The notes: a model not told the origin generated them from the letters alone. A DNA stretch of 64,000 nucleotides from Ruegeria sp. YS9 (GCF_024628725.1 NZ_CP102409.1:2389001-2453000); one strand, 5' to 3'. Positions 20,914 through 31,019 are shown, numbered from the stretch's first letter. Translations and numbers: made by a program.

Positions 20914-21492
20914 ATGGCAAAGCTGTACTTCAACTATTCAACCATGAACGCGGGGAAATCGACCGTGTTGCTGCAAGCCTCGCACAACTATCGCGAGCGC
21001 GGGATGCAGACCTACCTGATGACCGCAGCCATTGACGGAAGGGCGGGTGCCGGACGGATCGCATCGCGCATCGGCATCTCGGAGGAGGCTGATACCTTCA
21101 CGCCCGGCGACGACGTCTTTGCGATGATCCGAAATCGTCTGAACGAAGGTCCCGTAACCTGCGTGTTCATCGACGAGGCCCAGTTCCTGTCCGAAGCGCA
21201 GGTCTGGCAATTGGCGCGCGCCGTCGACGATCTGGACGTACCGGTGCTGGCCTACGGGCTGCGGGTGGATTTTCAGGGCAAGCTGTTTCCGGGATCAGCG
21301 GCGCTGCTGGCGCTGGCCGATGAGATGCGTGAAGTCCGCACCATTTGCAAATGCGGGCGCAAGGCCACGATGGTGATACGTCAGGACGAAAACGGCAACG
21401 CCATCACCGAAGGTGCCCAAGTGCAGATCGGTGGCAACGAGACCTATGTTTCGCTTTGCCGCAAACACTGGCGCGAGGCGGTGGGCGACTAG
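20914..21492 (+). CDS. tdk: thymidine kinase
   Basis: This 192-residue protein starts with the type II thymidine kinase P-loop region LYFNYSTMNAGKST (residues 3-16, GKS/T at 14-16). It has the DEAQF magnesium site at about residue 89, a lasso region and two zinc Cys pairs (CKCG near 148 and a C-terminal CRKH). It phosphorylates thymidine in the salvage pathway. The length equals that of the E. coli-type enzyme. The last four bases overlap the stop of the convergent dehydrogenase gene. Confidence 0.96.
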   Translation: MAKLYFNYSTMNAGKSTVLLQASHNYRERGMQTYLMTAAIDGRAGAGRIASRIGISEEADTFTPGDDVFAMIRNRLNEGPVTCVFIDEAQFLSEAQVWQLARAVDDLDVPVLAYGLRVDFQGKLFPGSAALLALADEMREVRTICKCGRKATMVIRQDENGNAITEGAQVQIGGNETYVSLCRKHWREAVGD

Positions 21493-22439
21493 ACCGGGTT
21501 GGGCAACGCCTCGCCCGCCACAAAGGCCGCCACGTTATCCAGGGCCATGTGTCCCATGCTGCTGCGCACCTCTTCGGTGGCCGTGCCCAGATGGGGCAGC
21601 AGGGTGACGTTTTCCATTTCACAAAGGGCCTGGGGTACTTCGGGTTCGAACTCGTAGACATCCAGCCCGGCCCCGGCAATCTGACCCGATTGCAGCGCCG
21701 CGATCAGGGCCGCTTCGTCCACGACCTCGCCCCGCGCGATATTGACCAGAATGGCCGAAGGTTTCATCGCCTGAAGAACCTGCGCATCGATCAGGTGTCG
21801 GGTTTCTGCACCGCCGGGAACGGCGAGCACAAGGAAATCGACCGACGCGGCGAGTGTTTCAAGGTCAGGTGTGAACTCGGCCGGAAAGTCCAGTTGCTTG
21901 GCGCTTCGGGATTGATAGGCCACCTGCATTTCGAAACCGAAATGGCACCGGCGCGCGATGGCCTGCCCGATACGGCCCATCCCGACGATACCGACGCGTT
22001 TGCCCGTGACATGATGGCCCAGCATCTGCGTGGGATGCCAACCCTGCCATTGGCCTGCGCGGACCAGCCGTTCGCCTTCGCCCGCACGCCGGGCCGTGCT
22101 CAACAGCAGGGTCATGGCGATATCCGCCGTGGCGTCGGTGACTGCGCCGGGCGTGTTGGTCACTTCGACGCCTGCTGCGCGCGCGGCCTCGACATCGATG
22201 TGGTTGTAGCCGACACCGAAATTGGCCAGGAGCTTGCACCGAGGCGCGCCTGCATCCGTAAATATCCGAGCCGAAAACTGATCGCCCAGCGTGGGCACGA
22301 CCACGTCGAAATCCGTCAGAGCCGACAGCATTTCCTGTCGCGACATGGGCGCCGTAACTTTGCGAATCTCTACGTCGAACGCGGCGCGGGCGCGGGCCTC
22401 GACTGCCGGCGTCATCGGGCGCGTGATCAGCAATTTCAT
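21489..22439 (-). CDS. D-isomer-specific 2-hydroxyacid dehydrogenase (glyoxylate/hydroxypyruvate reductase-like)
   Basis: A 316-residue NAD(P)-dependent dehydrogenase with Rossmann motif GIVGMGRIGQA at about residues 149-159. The catalytic set is visible: Arg in NIARGEVVDE (near 234), Glu in GLDVYEFEP (near 263) and His in LLPHLGTAT (near 281). It likely reduces glyoxylate or hydroxypyruvate. The start ATG overlaps the stop of the CsaA-like gene (TGATG), so it is the last gene of a proC-csaA-dehydrogenase operon. It is convergent with tdk. Confidence 0.93.
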   Translation of the reverse strand: MKLLITRPMTPAVEARARAAFDVEIRKVTAPMSRQEMLSALTDFDVVVPTLGDQFSARIFTDAGAPRCKLLANFGVGYNHIDVEAARAAGVEVTNTPGAVTDATADIAMTLLLSTARRAGEGERLVRAGQWQGWHPTQMLGHHVTGKRVGIVGMGRIGQAIARRCHFGFEMQVAYQSRSAKQLDFPAEFTPDLETLAASVDFLVLAVPGGAETRHLIDAQVLQAMKPSAILVNIARGEVVDEAALIAALQSGQIAGAGLDVYEFEPEVPQALCEMENVTLLPHLGTATEEVRSSMGHMALDNVAAFVAGEALPNPV

Positions 22440-22777
22440 CAGTGCATCCGCCCGCCTGTCGGAACTCGGCCGTCGGGGCCGATCAGAACAATCTCGCCGT
22501 TTTCATCGGGCAGACCCAGCACCAGAACCTCGGACATGAACCTGCCGATCTGGCGAGGGGGGAAATTGACCACGGCCATGACCTGTTTGCCCACCAGAGT
22601 CGATGGATCATAATGCGCGGTGATCTGGGCCGACGTTTTGCGTTCACCGATCTCATCACCGAAATCAATCCACATCTTGATCGCGGGTTTGCGGGCTTCG
22701 GGATAAGGTTCGGCGCGGATCACCTCACCCACGCGGATATCGACCTTGAGAAAGTCGTCGAAAGAAATCTCACTCAC
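22439..22777 (-). CDS. CsaA-like tRNA-binding (EMAP-II fold) protein
   Basis: This 112-residue single-domain protein matches CsaA: FLKVDIRVGEVIRAEPYPEA at residues 9-28 and FPPRQIGRFMSEVLVLG near 72-88. CsaA proteins are dimeric OB-fold proteins that bind tRNA-like RNA and have been described as chaperone-like. The start is a GTG at 22777 with GGAG upstream; it overlaps the proC stop by eight bases, so translation is coupled. The frame extends to 22852 without an ATG supported by a ribosome site. Confidence 0.9.
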   Translation of the reverse strand: MSEISFDDFLKVDIRVGEVIRAEPYPEARKPAIKMWIDFGDEIGERKTSAQITAHYDPSTLVGKQVMAVVNFPPRQIGRFMSEVLVLGLPDENGEIVLIGPDGRVPTGGRMH

Positions 22778-23585
22778 GTGACAGCTCCTTGGATCGGTCG
22801 GTTGCGGCCTTGACGGCACGGTGCAGCAAGTCAGGGAAGCCGCGTTCTTCATGCATCAGCACCTCAAGCGCGGCCTGGGTCGTGCCGTTCGGCGAGGTTA
22901 CGTTGATCCGCAGTTGTGACGGATCCTCATCAGCGGCCATCGCCAGTGCGCCGGCTCCGGCCACCGTCGATTTGGCCAGTTTCATCGCAAGGTCATGCGG
23001 TAGACCCTGCGCCTCGCCTGCTTTGGCAAGCGTTTCAATCAGATGGAACACATAGGCAGGACCGGATCCGCTGAGGCCGGTGACCGCATCCATCTGCGCC
23101 TCATCCGTCAACAGAACCGTTTCGCCAATGGCCGAGAGCAGGTTTTCCGCAAGCGTCAGATCATCAGAGGATGCGTTTGAATTCCCGATCAGCGCGGTGA
23201 TGCCCTGACGGATGGCGGCGGGGGTGTTGGGCATGGCACGAATGATCGGCGTATCGCTGCCCAGAACAGATTCGAAGGTGGCAATCGAGGTGCCCGCCGC
23301 GACCGAAACAAACAGCGTGCTGCCACCGCCCAGCGCCTGAATGGCGGGCAAGGCCTCGCCCATCATCTGCGGCTTGACCGCGACCAACACCACGGCGGGG
23401 GCTTCGGGCAAGGGTGTGTTGATGTTGACGCCCTGCGCTTTCAACCAGTCGGATGGGTGCGGATCGATCACCCAAACGGACGCTGGCGGGAGGCCGTGTT
23501 CCAGCCATCCCGCCAGCATTGCGGACCCCATCTTTCCGCACCCCAGAAGCACAAGCCCCTGTTCGGCCACACGCGTCATGTCCAT
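22770..23585 (-). CDS. proC: pyrroline-5-carboxylate reductase
   Basis: This 271-residue protein starts with the Rossmann motif GLVLLGCGKMGSAML (residues 10-24) and carries the ProC signature LSGSGPAYVFHLIETLAKAG (about 172-191) and NVTSPNGTTQAAL near 228-240. It reduces pyrroline-5-carboxylate to proline with NAD(P)H. The length is normal. It is the first gene of a tightly overlapped operon with CsaA and the hydroxyacid dehydrogenase. A divergent ProC-like protein occurs at 37588. Confidence 0.96.
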   Translation of the reverse strand: MDMTRVAEQGLVLLGCGKMGSAMLAGWLEHGLPPASVWVIDPHPSDWLKAQGVNINTPLPEAPAVVLVAVKPQMMGEALPAIQALGGGSTLFVSVAAGTSIATFESVLGSDTPIIRAMPNTPAAIRQGITALIGNSNASSDDLTLAENLLSAIGETVLLTDEAQMDAVTGLSGSGPAYVFHLIETLAKAGEAQGLPHDLAMKLAKSTVAGAGALAMAADEDPSQLRINVTSPNGTTQAALEVLMHEERGFPDLLHRAVKAATDRSKELSRE

Positions 23586-23624
23586 TTGCCCCTCCCGCGT
23601 TACATATCGGTTCGGGGCAAAGCT

Positions 23625-24125
23625 TTACGCCCGGCCGTAGGCCTCTGCAATGGCCACTTGCATGGCTTCTTCTGGTCCTCGATTGCCCCAGGTGACCAGT
23701 TGGATGGCCGGATAGTACCGCTCTGCGCTCATGACGGCGGCGGTGATCATCGTGTCGATCTGTTCGGCGCTGGCTGTCTGCCCGCCTGCAAGGACCAGCC
23801 CATACCGGTACACCATCAGCTTCTGGTTCGCCCAATAGGTAAAGGCACCTGCCCAGCACTGATCATTCATCTTGTTGAGCAGCTCATAGAGCTGCATTTC
23901 CCGCTCGGCCGGCGGTTCCATTTCGAACGAGCACACCATCCGCAGCGTTTCGTCATAGTTGGACCAGGCGAGTGTGATCGAATACGTCCGCCACTGGCCT
24001 TCGACGGCCATGGCGATCTGATCGTCCCCAATGCGGTCAAAATCCCAGTCGTGATGTTCGGCCAGATGTTCAACAATGTCGATCGGATGAATGTCTTCTT
24101 CGAGATACTGCTCGGAAAGGGCCAT
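23625..24125 (-). CDS. YbjN domain-containing protein
   Basis: This 166-residue protein has the YbjN fold, related to type III secretion chaperones: an IDIVEHLAEHHDW start, RTYSITLAWSNYDETLRMVC in the middle sheet, and LYELLNKMNDQCWAGAF. It has no signal or membrane part. YbjN proteins are thought to act as general chaperone or stress-related factors, but the role is not settled. It lies 39 bases upstream of proC on the same strand and may be co-transcribed with it. Confidence 0.85.
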   Translation of the reverse strand: MALSEQYLEEDIHPIDIVEHLAEHHDWDFDRIGDDQIAMAVEGQWRTYSITLAWSNYDETLRMVCSFEMEPPAEREMQLYELLNKMNDQCWAGAFTYWANQKLMVYRYGLVLAGGQTASAEQIDTMITAAVMSAERYYPAIQLVTWGNRGPEEAMQVAIAEAYGRA

Positions 24126-24446
24126 AATGCCACCTCACTAATCTCTAGCATTTCGGGGCTGGCAGCGCCCCAGCGCTAGTTGCCTGCTCTACAAACCGGG
24201 CTTCCCCCATAGGCCTGTACTAAATATGGTGCGATGTGGCGTTGGTTCTGGCAACCCTATTTGTTGGGGATAACAGCAATAAGTTGTGGACAGAAGGCAA
24301 CGGGGATCAAAATATTGGATGTCGGGTCAGCTTTGTCTTGATTTAATCCCGCGATGCGTCAGAATGCACGGCACCGCACAATCCCGGCTGGATTGCGCGG
24401 CGTAAGAGTTTGTCCAAAATTGTGAAAACAGGGAACGCCCGGGGCG
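24126..24446. other. intergenic region between the YbjN gene and ubiK
   Basis: 321 bases with no supportable gene. The middle (24225-24350) is A+T-richer than the flanks and probably carries the YbjN/proC promoter. I see no tRNA, terminator with a T run, or repeat in it. Confidence 0.4.
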
Positions 24447-24695
24447 TCACTTGTCCTGTTTTGCCTCAAGCGCGGCAATGCGGGCTTCGAGTGCGGCGTT
24501 TTCTTCGCGCGCTTTCTGGGCCATGGCGCGGACGGCATCGAATTCTTCGCGGGTGACGAAATCGCGGTCGGCAAGCCAGCGGTCGATCATCGACTTCATC
24601 GCGTTTTCGGCCTCTTCCCGCGCGCCCTGCGCGACACCCATGGCGTTTGTCATCAGTTGGGACACGTCGTCCAGGATCTTGTTGCGGGTTTGCAT
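24447..24695 (-). CDS. ubiK: UbiK-like accessory factor (BMFP/YqiC family)
   Basis: The 82-residue protein is helical with a C-terminal coiled coil (ARAEENAAL-type heptads at about 60-80, ending RIAALEAKQDK). It begins TRNKILDDVSQLMTNAMG, characteristic of the BMFP/YqiC family. In enterobacteria UbiK binds UbiJ and supports aerobic ubiquinone synthesis, and family members bind membranes and trimerise. Here it is monocistronic and divergent from lgt (97-base gap). Confidence 0.88.
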   Translation of the reverse strand: MQTRNKILDDVSQLMTNAMGVAQGAREEAENAMKSMIDRWLADRDFVTREEFDAVRAMAQKAREENAALEARIAALEAKQDK

Positions 24696-24792
24696 ATCTT
24701 TACTCCGGTATCGCGGTTGAACTCTATATGGGGAAAGATTGCCGCAGGCTCAAGGTTGACTTGCCCCGCAAACCCCGGGCAATGAGACGCAC

Positions 24793-25680
24793 ATGCAGGC
24801 TGTTCTGAATTTCCCCGATCTGTCGCCCGAACTGTTCTCGATCTCGCTGTTCGGGATGGAGTTCGCGTTGAGGTGGTATGCGCTGGCCTATATCGCGGGC
24901 ATCCTGATTGCGTGGCGGCTGGCGGTCGTGGCGTTGCGCCTCCCTGCCCTGTGGCCAGCCGGCGGTCCGCCGATGAAACCGGACCAACTGGAAGATCTGG
25001 TCACCTGGATCATTCTGGGCGTGATCCTGGGCGGGCGGCTGGGTTTCGTGCTGTTTTACCAACCCGGCTATTACCTGTCGCACCCGTTTGAGATCTTGAA
25101 GGTCTGGCAAGGCGGCATGGCGTTTCATGGGGGGCTGCTGGGCGTGATCCTGGCCTCGTACCTGTTTGCCCGGCGCCATCGGATCCCGGCCCTGTCACTG
25201 GGCGATCTGGTTGCTTACACCGTGCCACCCGGCCTGCTGCTGGGACGGCTGGCCAATTTCGTCAATGCCGAGCTGTGGGGCCGCCCGAGCGAGCTGCCAT
25301 GGGCCGTCATCTTTCCCGGTTTTGCCGCACAGGACTGCCCCGGCGTGGTTGCGGGAATGTGCGCCCGACATCCCTCGCAGTTGTACGAAGCGGCGCTGGA
25401 AGGTGTTTTGCTGGGCGCGCTGTTGCTGTGGCTGGTCTATCGACGCGGCGCGTTTCACAAACCGGGCTTTGTCATGGGCACGTTTCTGGCGGGATACGGC
25501 GCATCGCGCTTTATTGTTGAATTCTTCCGCCAGCCCGATGCGCAGTTCGTGTCGCCCGGCAATCCGCTGGGGCTTGCATGGCATGTGGGCGGATATGGTC
25601 TGACCATGGGGCAGATCCTGTCGCTGCCCATGATCGCGCTTGGCCTGTGGTTTGTCCTGTGCGCAGGGCGGGCAAAATGA
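24793..25680 (+). CDS. lgt: prolipoprotein diacylglyceryl transferase
   Basis: A 295-residue polytopic inner-membrane enzyme with about seven hydrophobic helices. It carries the Lgt signature [16 protein letters not shown] at about residues 152-167, the conserved [13 protein letters not shown] at 104-116 and a C-terminal RFIVEFFR. It transfers diacylglycerol from phosphatidylglycerol to the lipobox cysteine of lipoproteins such as the one at 1-478. It heads an overlapped three-gene unit with the MidA-like gene (ATGA) and pgeF. Confidence 0.96.
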   Translation: MQAVLNFPDLSPELFSISLFGMEFALRWYALAYIAGILIAWRLAVVALRLPALWPAGGPPMKPDQLEDLVTWIILGVILGGRLGFVLFYQPGYYLSHPFEILKVWQGGMAFHGGLLGVILASYLFARRHRIPALSLGDLVAYTVPPGLLLGRLANFVNAELWGRPSELPWAVIFPGFAAQDCPGVVAGMCARHPSQLYEAALEGVLLGALLLWLVYRRGAFHKPGFVMGTFLAGYGASRFIVEFFRQPDAQFVSPGNPLGLAWHVGGYGLTMGQILSLPMIALGLWFVLCAGRAK

Positions 25681-26744
25681 GCCTGACCGATCACCTGATC
25701 GCCCGCATCCGACAGGATGGACCGATGAGCGTGGCCGATTACATGGCCGAATGTCTTCTGCATCCCACGCTGGGCTATTACACGACGCGTGATCCGCTGG
25801 GGGCTGCCGGGGATTTCACCACGGCACCGGAAATCAGCCAGATGTTTGGAGAACTGATCGGGCTGTGCCTTGCGCAATGCTGGATGGATCAGGGCCGTCC
25901 CGCGCCATTCACCCTGTGCGAATTGGGGCCCGGGCGCGGCACTCTGATGAGTGATATATTGCGTGCCACCCGAACCGTGCAGGGATTTCACGATGCTGCC
26001 CGGATTGTGCTGGTTGAGGCCTCGCCTGCCCTGAAGCAGGTGCAGGCGGACACCCTGAAGGGTTACACACCGAACTGGGCCGACAGCGTCGCAGAGTTGC
26101 CGGACCAGCCCCTGCTGCTGGTGGCGAACGAGTTCTTCGACGCGCTGCCTGTCCGGCAGTTCCTGCGCGACGGTGACGGCTGGAGCGAACGCCTGGTCGG
26201 CGAACGCGACGGCGAATTGCTGTTTGGGCGGGGGCCCAACGGGCCGCAAGTGGCGCTGGCTGACAGGCTTTCGGACACCAAGGATGGTGATCTGGTCGAG
26301 CTGTGCGCGGCAGCGATCCCCATTCTGACCGTGATTGCCGGTCGGATCGCCAGCCACGGAGGCGCCGCGCTGATCATCGATTATGGCGACTGGCATTCCT
26401 TGGGCGATACGCTGCAAGCCCTGCAAAACCACGAGCCCGCCGATCCGCTGGCGTCACCCGGCCAGGCCGACCTGACGGCACATGTGGATTTTGAGCCTCT
26501 GGCCGTTGCGACCCGCGCCTGTGGAGCCAGGCATACACGCCTGACTCCGCAGGGCGTGTTTCTGGAACGGCTCGGCATAACCGCCCGGGCACAGGCTTTG
26601 TCCCGGACGCTGAGCGGTTCCGAGCTGGACGCCCTGATTGCAGCGCATCGCCGGTTGACGCACCCGGACGAAATGGGAAATCTGTTCAAGGTGATGGGCC
26701 TGTATCCGGCCTATGCTGCGCCACCGCCGGGATTGGAGCCATGA
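25677..26744 (+). CDS. MidA/NDUFAF7-family SAM-dependent methyltransferase
   Basis: This 355-residue protein has the N-terminal [19 protein letters not shown] region and the SAM motif [15 protein letters not shown] near residue 81. These are hallmarks of the family that includes human NDUFAF7, which methylates an arginine of the NDUFS2 subunit of complex I. A role in complex I assembly is an inference. The true start is ATG 25677, overlapping the lgt stop; the open frame upstream to 25578 lies inside lgt. Its own stop overlaps the pgeF start (ATGA). Confidence 0.9.
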   Translation: MSLTDHLIARIRQDGPMSVADYMAECLLHPTLGYYTTRDPLGAAGDFTTAPEISQMFGELIGLCLAQCWMDQGRPAPFTLCELGPGRGTLMSDILRATRTVQGFHDAARIVLVEASPALKQVQADTLKGYTPNWADSVAELPDQPLLLVANEFFDALPVRQFLRDGDGWSERLVGERDGELLFGRGPNGPQVALADRLSDTKDGDLVELCAAAIPILTVIAGRIASHGGAALIIDYGDWHSLGDTLQALQNHEPADPLASPGQADLTAHVDFEPLAVATRACGARHTRLTPQGVFLERLGITARAQALSRTLSGSELDALIAAHRRLTHPDEMGNLFKVMGLYPAYAAPPPGLEP

Positions 26745-27499
26745 CACTGGAAATACTGACTTCGGACTTGCTTTCCCCATTTCGTCACGGGTTCTTCACC
26801 CGTCGCGGCGGGGCTTCTTCCGGTATCTTCGACGGGTTGAATTGCGGTTATGGATCGTCAGATCAAACCGAAATTGTCGCGCTGAACCGCCGGCGGGTTG
26901 CCGACGCGATGGGTGTTGCGCCCGAGGCGATGATCGGCGTGCATCAAGTTCATTCCCCAACAGTTCTGACGGTTGAACAGCCCCTGGAAGGTGAAAAACC
27001 GCGCGCGGACGCGGTCGTCACGGCGACACCCGGTCTGGCGCTGACGATTCTGACGGCAGATTGCCAACCGGTTCTGTTTGCCGATCCCGCGGCCAATGTG
27101 ATCGGAGCCGCCCATGCGGGCTGGCGCGGCGCGCTTGACGGCGTGCTGGAGGCGACTCTGGACGCCATGGAAGTACTTGGCGCGACGCGCCGGAATATCA
27201 ACGCCGTCATCGGCCCCAGCATTTCCCAACGCGCGTATGAGGTAGGCCCCGAGTTTCTGGACGCATTTATCGCCGATTCTCCGGAGAACAGCCGGTTCTT
27301 TGCAAACGGTCAGGATGACCGGTTGCAATTCGACCTGCCCGCCTTTGGTTTGCACCGATTGCGGCAGGCCGGTGTCGGGCAGGCGGAATGGACCCGGCAC
27401 TGCACATATTCCGACCCGGACCGGTTCTATTCCTACCGCCGCACAACACACGCAAACGAGGCCGATTACGGGCGACTGATCTCGGTCATAAGATTGTGA
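26741..27499 (+). CDS. pgeF: PgeF/YfiH-family peptidoglycan editing factor (multicopper-like laccase fold)
   Basis: This 252-residue protein carries the YfiH signature: HQVHSPTVL near residue 68, TADCQPVLFADP near 105 and GAAHAGWRGALDG near 122, including the His/Cys zinc ligands. In E. coli the family removes mis-incorporated L-Ser from peptidoglycan precursors, and other members act on purine nucleosides. The start overlaps the stop of the methyltransferase gene by four bases. It closes the lgt operon. The length is typical. Confidence 0.93.
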   Translation: MTLEILTSDLLSPFRHGFFTRRGGASSGIFDGLNCGYGSSDQTEIVALNRRRVADAMGVAPEAMIGVHQVHSPTVLTVEQPLEGEKPRADAVVTATPGLALTILTADCQPVLFADPAANVIGAAHAGWRGALDGVLEATLDAMEVLGATRRNINAVIGPSISQRAYEVGPEFLDAFIADSPENSRFFANGQDDRLQFDLPAFGLHRLRQAGVGQAEWTRHCTYSDPDRFYSYRRTTHANEADYGRLISVIRL

Positions 27500-27766
27500 T
27501 TTTGGCCCAGATTTAGGCACGTCGCCACTTTTCCGCCACATTTGTTGTGTTTATCGGACTCAGAATCGTAACGAGTTTTGCCAGCTATCAGATGGTCTTC
27601 TGACGTCCCTGTTTCGGACGCTGGCGTGTTGAGTGAAAGGATGGACCGACCATAAATTTCTTGTCTGAAAAACATCCCGGATAAGCCTTATCCATGCCGC
27701 AAACATGCGTCACAAAAGGTTCATAACGGATGCGGGAAACAAACCCGTTCAGAGCAGGACCAGAAC
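27500..27766. promoter_or_regulatory. leader region with a 15-base palindrome
   Basis: 267 non-coding bases between pgeF and a tiny Arg-rich gene. At 27679-27693 there is GGATAAG-C-CTTATCC, seven perfect base pairs around one base, about 75 bases before the next ATG. A regulator could bind there. I cannot name the factor. Confidence 0.4.
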
Positions 27767-27895
27767 ATGAAAACCAAGTCTCGCTTTCTCAAAGCCATGG
27801 TTGCCGCCACGCGGAGCCAGAAGCTGGAAATGCCGTGGAAGCGGGTATCAAGCCATTCTGTCAGGGTCGCCAGTCGCATCGCGGCACGACGCTGA
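27767..27895 (+). CDS. tiny arginine-rich protein, 42 aa
   Basis: ATG 27767 follows AGGA at a suitable distance and opens 42 codons beginning MKTKSRFLKAMVAATRSQKL and ending SRIAARR. The product is strongly basic (about eleven Arg/Lys), has no membrane segment, and could bind nucleic acid or ribosomes. I do not recognise a family. The clean ribosome site and the palindrome upstream are the main support. Confidence 0.5.
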   Translation: MKTKSRFLKAMVAATRSQKLEMPWKRVSSHSVRVASRIAARR

Positions 27896-28231
27896 GGCAG
27901 AAGCACCCTGAGGCCAAGCTGCCGGTCTCGATGGGGTGAACGCGCTTCGGGCATGCTCCTGCCCGATGTGTGGTGCGTCACGATCTAAGGGGGTCGAGGC
28001 GAATTCAGGAGTTGTGTGTGTGTGCGGGCAATTTTCGCCCGTGAAGTACGAGTTTGTCTGGGGGGTCAGTGTGTTGACCATTGGAAAGCGAGATTTTGTC
28101 GCAATGCGGGGTCCGACCGGCCGCCGCCCATGTGTCATCCATTTGTTTCAAGACAAAGAACCAGTTCGCCAGGTTGGTCTGTACGGGGATACGCCGCGCC
28201 TGACCGGACAATTTGAGGGGAAGGAATATTT
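27896..28231. other. region before the Hint gene without a convincing gene
   Basis: A GTG at 27936 opens a 99-codon frame that ends in an ATGA overlap with the Hint gene, but its composition is irregular and no good ribosome site precedes it. The stretch contains a hairpin CGGGC-AATTTTC-GCCCG near 28025-28041 and TG repeats just before it. GGGGAAGGAA just before 28232 is the Hint ribosome site. Confidence 0.4.
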
Positions 28232-29014
28232 ATGACTATTCCTAGTTCACTGGCCCGTGCGGCCAGAAATGCGATCGAAACGACAGCCATGCTGCGGGAA
28301 GCACCGCGGCCGGTTGCGAAACCAAAGGCCCAGCTGCGCCGGTATGAAGTCAGCAGCCTGTTGAAAAACGGAAACGTGGTTCAGACCAGACACATCGCGC
28401 CTGCCCTGCCGATGTTCGAAGACGCATTTTGTGCCTTCACGCGCGGATCGCTGGTTGAAACGGAACATGGGCCGATGGCCATCGAAGACCTGATGCCGGG
28501 GGATACGGTCCTGACCCAGGATGGCGCGTCCGAAACCGTGCTGTGGAAGGGATCTGTCACTCTGATCCCCGGACGTCCGGATTCGCGGGGCCGCACGCGG
28601 CCGCTTACGCGCATAACGGCGGATACATTCGGGATGCAAAAGCCGATGTCGGGTGTAATCGCCGGGCCTGCGGCGCGGATCGTGGGCACGCCGACGCATT
28701 TGCGGCATCTGCATGGGAATGGCCCGATTCTGACCCCTGTGTCCGAATTCCAGGATGGAACGGGCGTGATTGAAACAATGCCGCCGACGCCAGTTGAACT
28801 GTTTCACATTTGCCTAAAACGGCATTCCGTTATTCGGGTAGATGGTTTACAGTTCGAAACGTATCACCCAGGTGTGAACGCGGTCCGGATGATCAGCCAC
28901 TCGTTGCGGTCGGTTTATCTGAACCTGTTCGCGCATATCGAATCGCTCAACGATTTTGGTCCGCTGCTGATGCCGCGCGCCGGAGACGGGGAAATCGACG
29001 CGATGACAGCCTGA
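28232..29014 (+). CDS. Hint-domain protein with a substituted catalytic position
   Basis: This 260-residue protein has a Hint (hedgehog/intein) domain from about residue 65: FTRGSLVETEHGPMAIEDL and MPGDTVLT are the characteristic first block. In canonical Hint domains a Cys nucleophile stands directly before F-T/A-x-G-T; here that place is Ala68, and a Cys lies one residue earlier (Cys67). The later block VGTPTHLRHL keeps a His at 156. The N-terminal 60 residues are basic and not recognisable. Self-splicing or self-cleavage looks doubtful. It is monocistronic, and an Lrp gene follows convergently. Confidence 0.8.
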   Translation: MTIPSSLARAARNAIETTAMLREAPRPVAKPKAQLRRYEVSSLLKNGNVVQTRHIAPALPMFEDAFCAFTRGSLVETEHGPMAIEDLMPGDTVLTQDGASETVLWKGSVTLIPGRPDSRGRTRPLTRITADTFGMQKPMSGVIAGPAARIVGTPTHLRHLHGNGPILTPVSEFQDGTGVIETMPPTPVELFHICLKRHSVIRVDGLQFETYHPGVNAVRMISHSLRSVYLNLFAHIESLNDFGPLLMPRAGDGEIDAMTA

Positions 29015-29133
29015 GTGCGATAGCGATTACTGCATTATGGGGGGCATCATGCAGCTGGTACTAAGTTGGATTCTATCCTTGGCGGTGGCTGCCATGCTGC
29101 CACCAAACACCGCACCTGCAAAACGTCTGGGGG

Positions 29134-29634
29134 TTACGCCGTCCGGTTCATTCGTTCTTCCAGAACGTCGAACGGCACGCCTGGTTCGTCTTTTGCGCCG
29201 CGGATAACAAGCGATGTCTTGACGCTGGCCACGTTTGGCGTGGTCAGCAGTTCACCGGTCAGGAACTGCTGAAAACTGCTGAGATCAGGTGCGACGCATT
29301 TCAGGATGAAGTCCACCTCGCCGTTCAGCATGTGACATTCCCGAACCAGTGGCCATTCGCGGCAGCGCTCTTCGAACGCGCGCAGTTCGGTCTCGGCCTG
29401 ACTGTCGAGCCCGACCATGGCGAACACCTGCACTTCGAATCCCAGCTCGCGGGAGTTCACCTCGGCGTGGTAACCGGTGATATAGCCGGATTCCTCCAGT
29501 GTGCGCACCCGGCGCAGACAGGGCGGCGCCGAGATTCCGACCCGTTTGGCAAGTTCCACATTGGTCATCCGACCGTCTGCCTGCAATTCCGCCAGAATCT
29601 TGCGGTCGATATCATCCAACCGAGTCGTGACCAT
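29134..29634 (-). CDS. Lrp/AsnC-family transcriptional regulator
   Basis: The 166-residue protein has the N-terminal winged helix (DDIDRKILAELQADGRMTN, then LAKRVGISAPPCLRRVRTLE) and the C-terminal RAM ligand domain (ECHMLNGEVDFILKCVAPDL near 102-121). It probably senses an amino acid and controls a small regulon. ATG 29634 has AGGAG upstream; the frame also contains a TTG just before it. It is divergent from trxB, a possible target. Confidence 0.93.
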   Translation of the reverse strand: MVTTRLDDIDRKILAELQADGRMTNVELAKRVGISAPPCLRRVRTLEESGYITGYHAEVNSRELGFEVQVFAMVGLDSQAETELRAFEERCREWPLVRECHMLNGEVDFILKCVAPDLSSFQQFLTGELLTTPNVASVKTSLVIRGAKDEPGVPFDVLEERMNRTA

Positions 29635-29789
29635 CAAATGCTCCTGATTTTTGCGGTTCTTATATCAGCCCCCCACGCGCACGCAATAATGTTTCGCACA
29701 TGCGCAATTTTCTTTGTTTTCAAATCTCTCATTTCGCCCGCACCCTGCACTGGGCGGCTTGAATGGCCTTGAACAGTAAGGGGCTTTAA

Positions 29790-30803
<1,014 letters not shown>

Positions 30804-30808
30804 CGCGC

Positions 30809-30847
30809 GTTCTGAATACTCCGGGGCTGACCCGGTATATTCAGAAC
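30809..30847 (+). terminator. hairpin after trxB
   Basis: GTTCTGAATA pairs with TATTCAGAAC (10 bp), enclosing an inner CCGGG/CCCGG pairing. It starts six bases after the trxB stop. There is no U tract, so it may be a Rho-dependent end or a processing hairpin. Confidence 0.5.
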
Positions 30848-30874
30848 CGCAGGCCGTCAGCCTTTTTCCGGACA

Positions 30875-30899
30875 GTGCCCCCGGGGTTTAAGGGGGCAC
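30875..30899. terminator. second hairpin between trxB and the cyclase gene
   Basis: GTGCCCCC and GGGGGCAC form a perfect 8-bp stem around a nine-base loop. It lies 121 bases before the cyclase start and could terminate or attenuate. A T run is absent downstream; on the minus strand a short run of T follows only after several bases. Confidence 0.4.
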
Positions 30900-31019
30900 C
30901 GCGCAGCACAAGTTGCGGTGCAATCTCTGATCAGCAGCCGACGCCGCCTGCCAATCCCTTGACCCCCAGCCAGCGGCGTATCAGGATTGCTGAGGGAAAA
31001 GCGAAAAGCAGGTGAGCAT

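Noticed and set aside
27936..28235. 99-codon frame ending in an ATGA overlap with the Hint gene, with a few Cys pairs at its start
   Set aside because: No ribosome site, irregular composition, and the Cys spacing matches no zinc-ribbon I know; kept only as a note on the intergenic region.
29049..29207. 52-codon plus-strand frame with a signal-like start after the Hint gene
   Set aside because: Its second half runs antisense into the Lrp gene and no good ribosome site precedes it.
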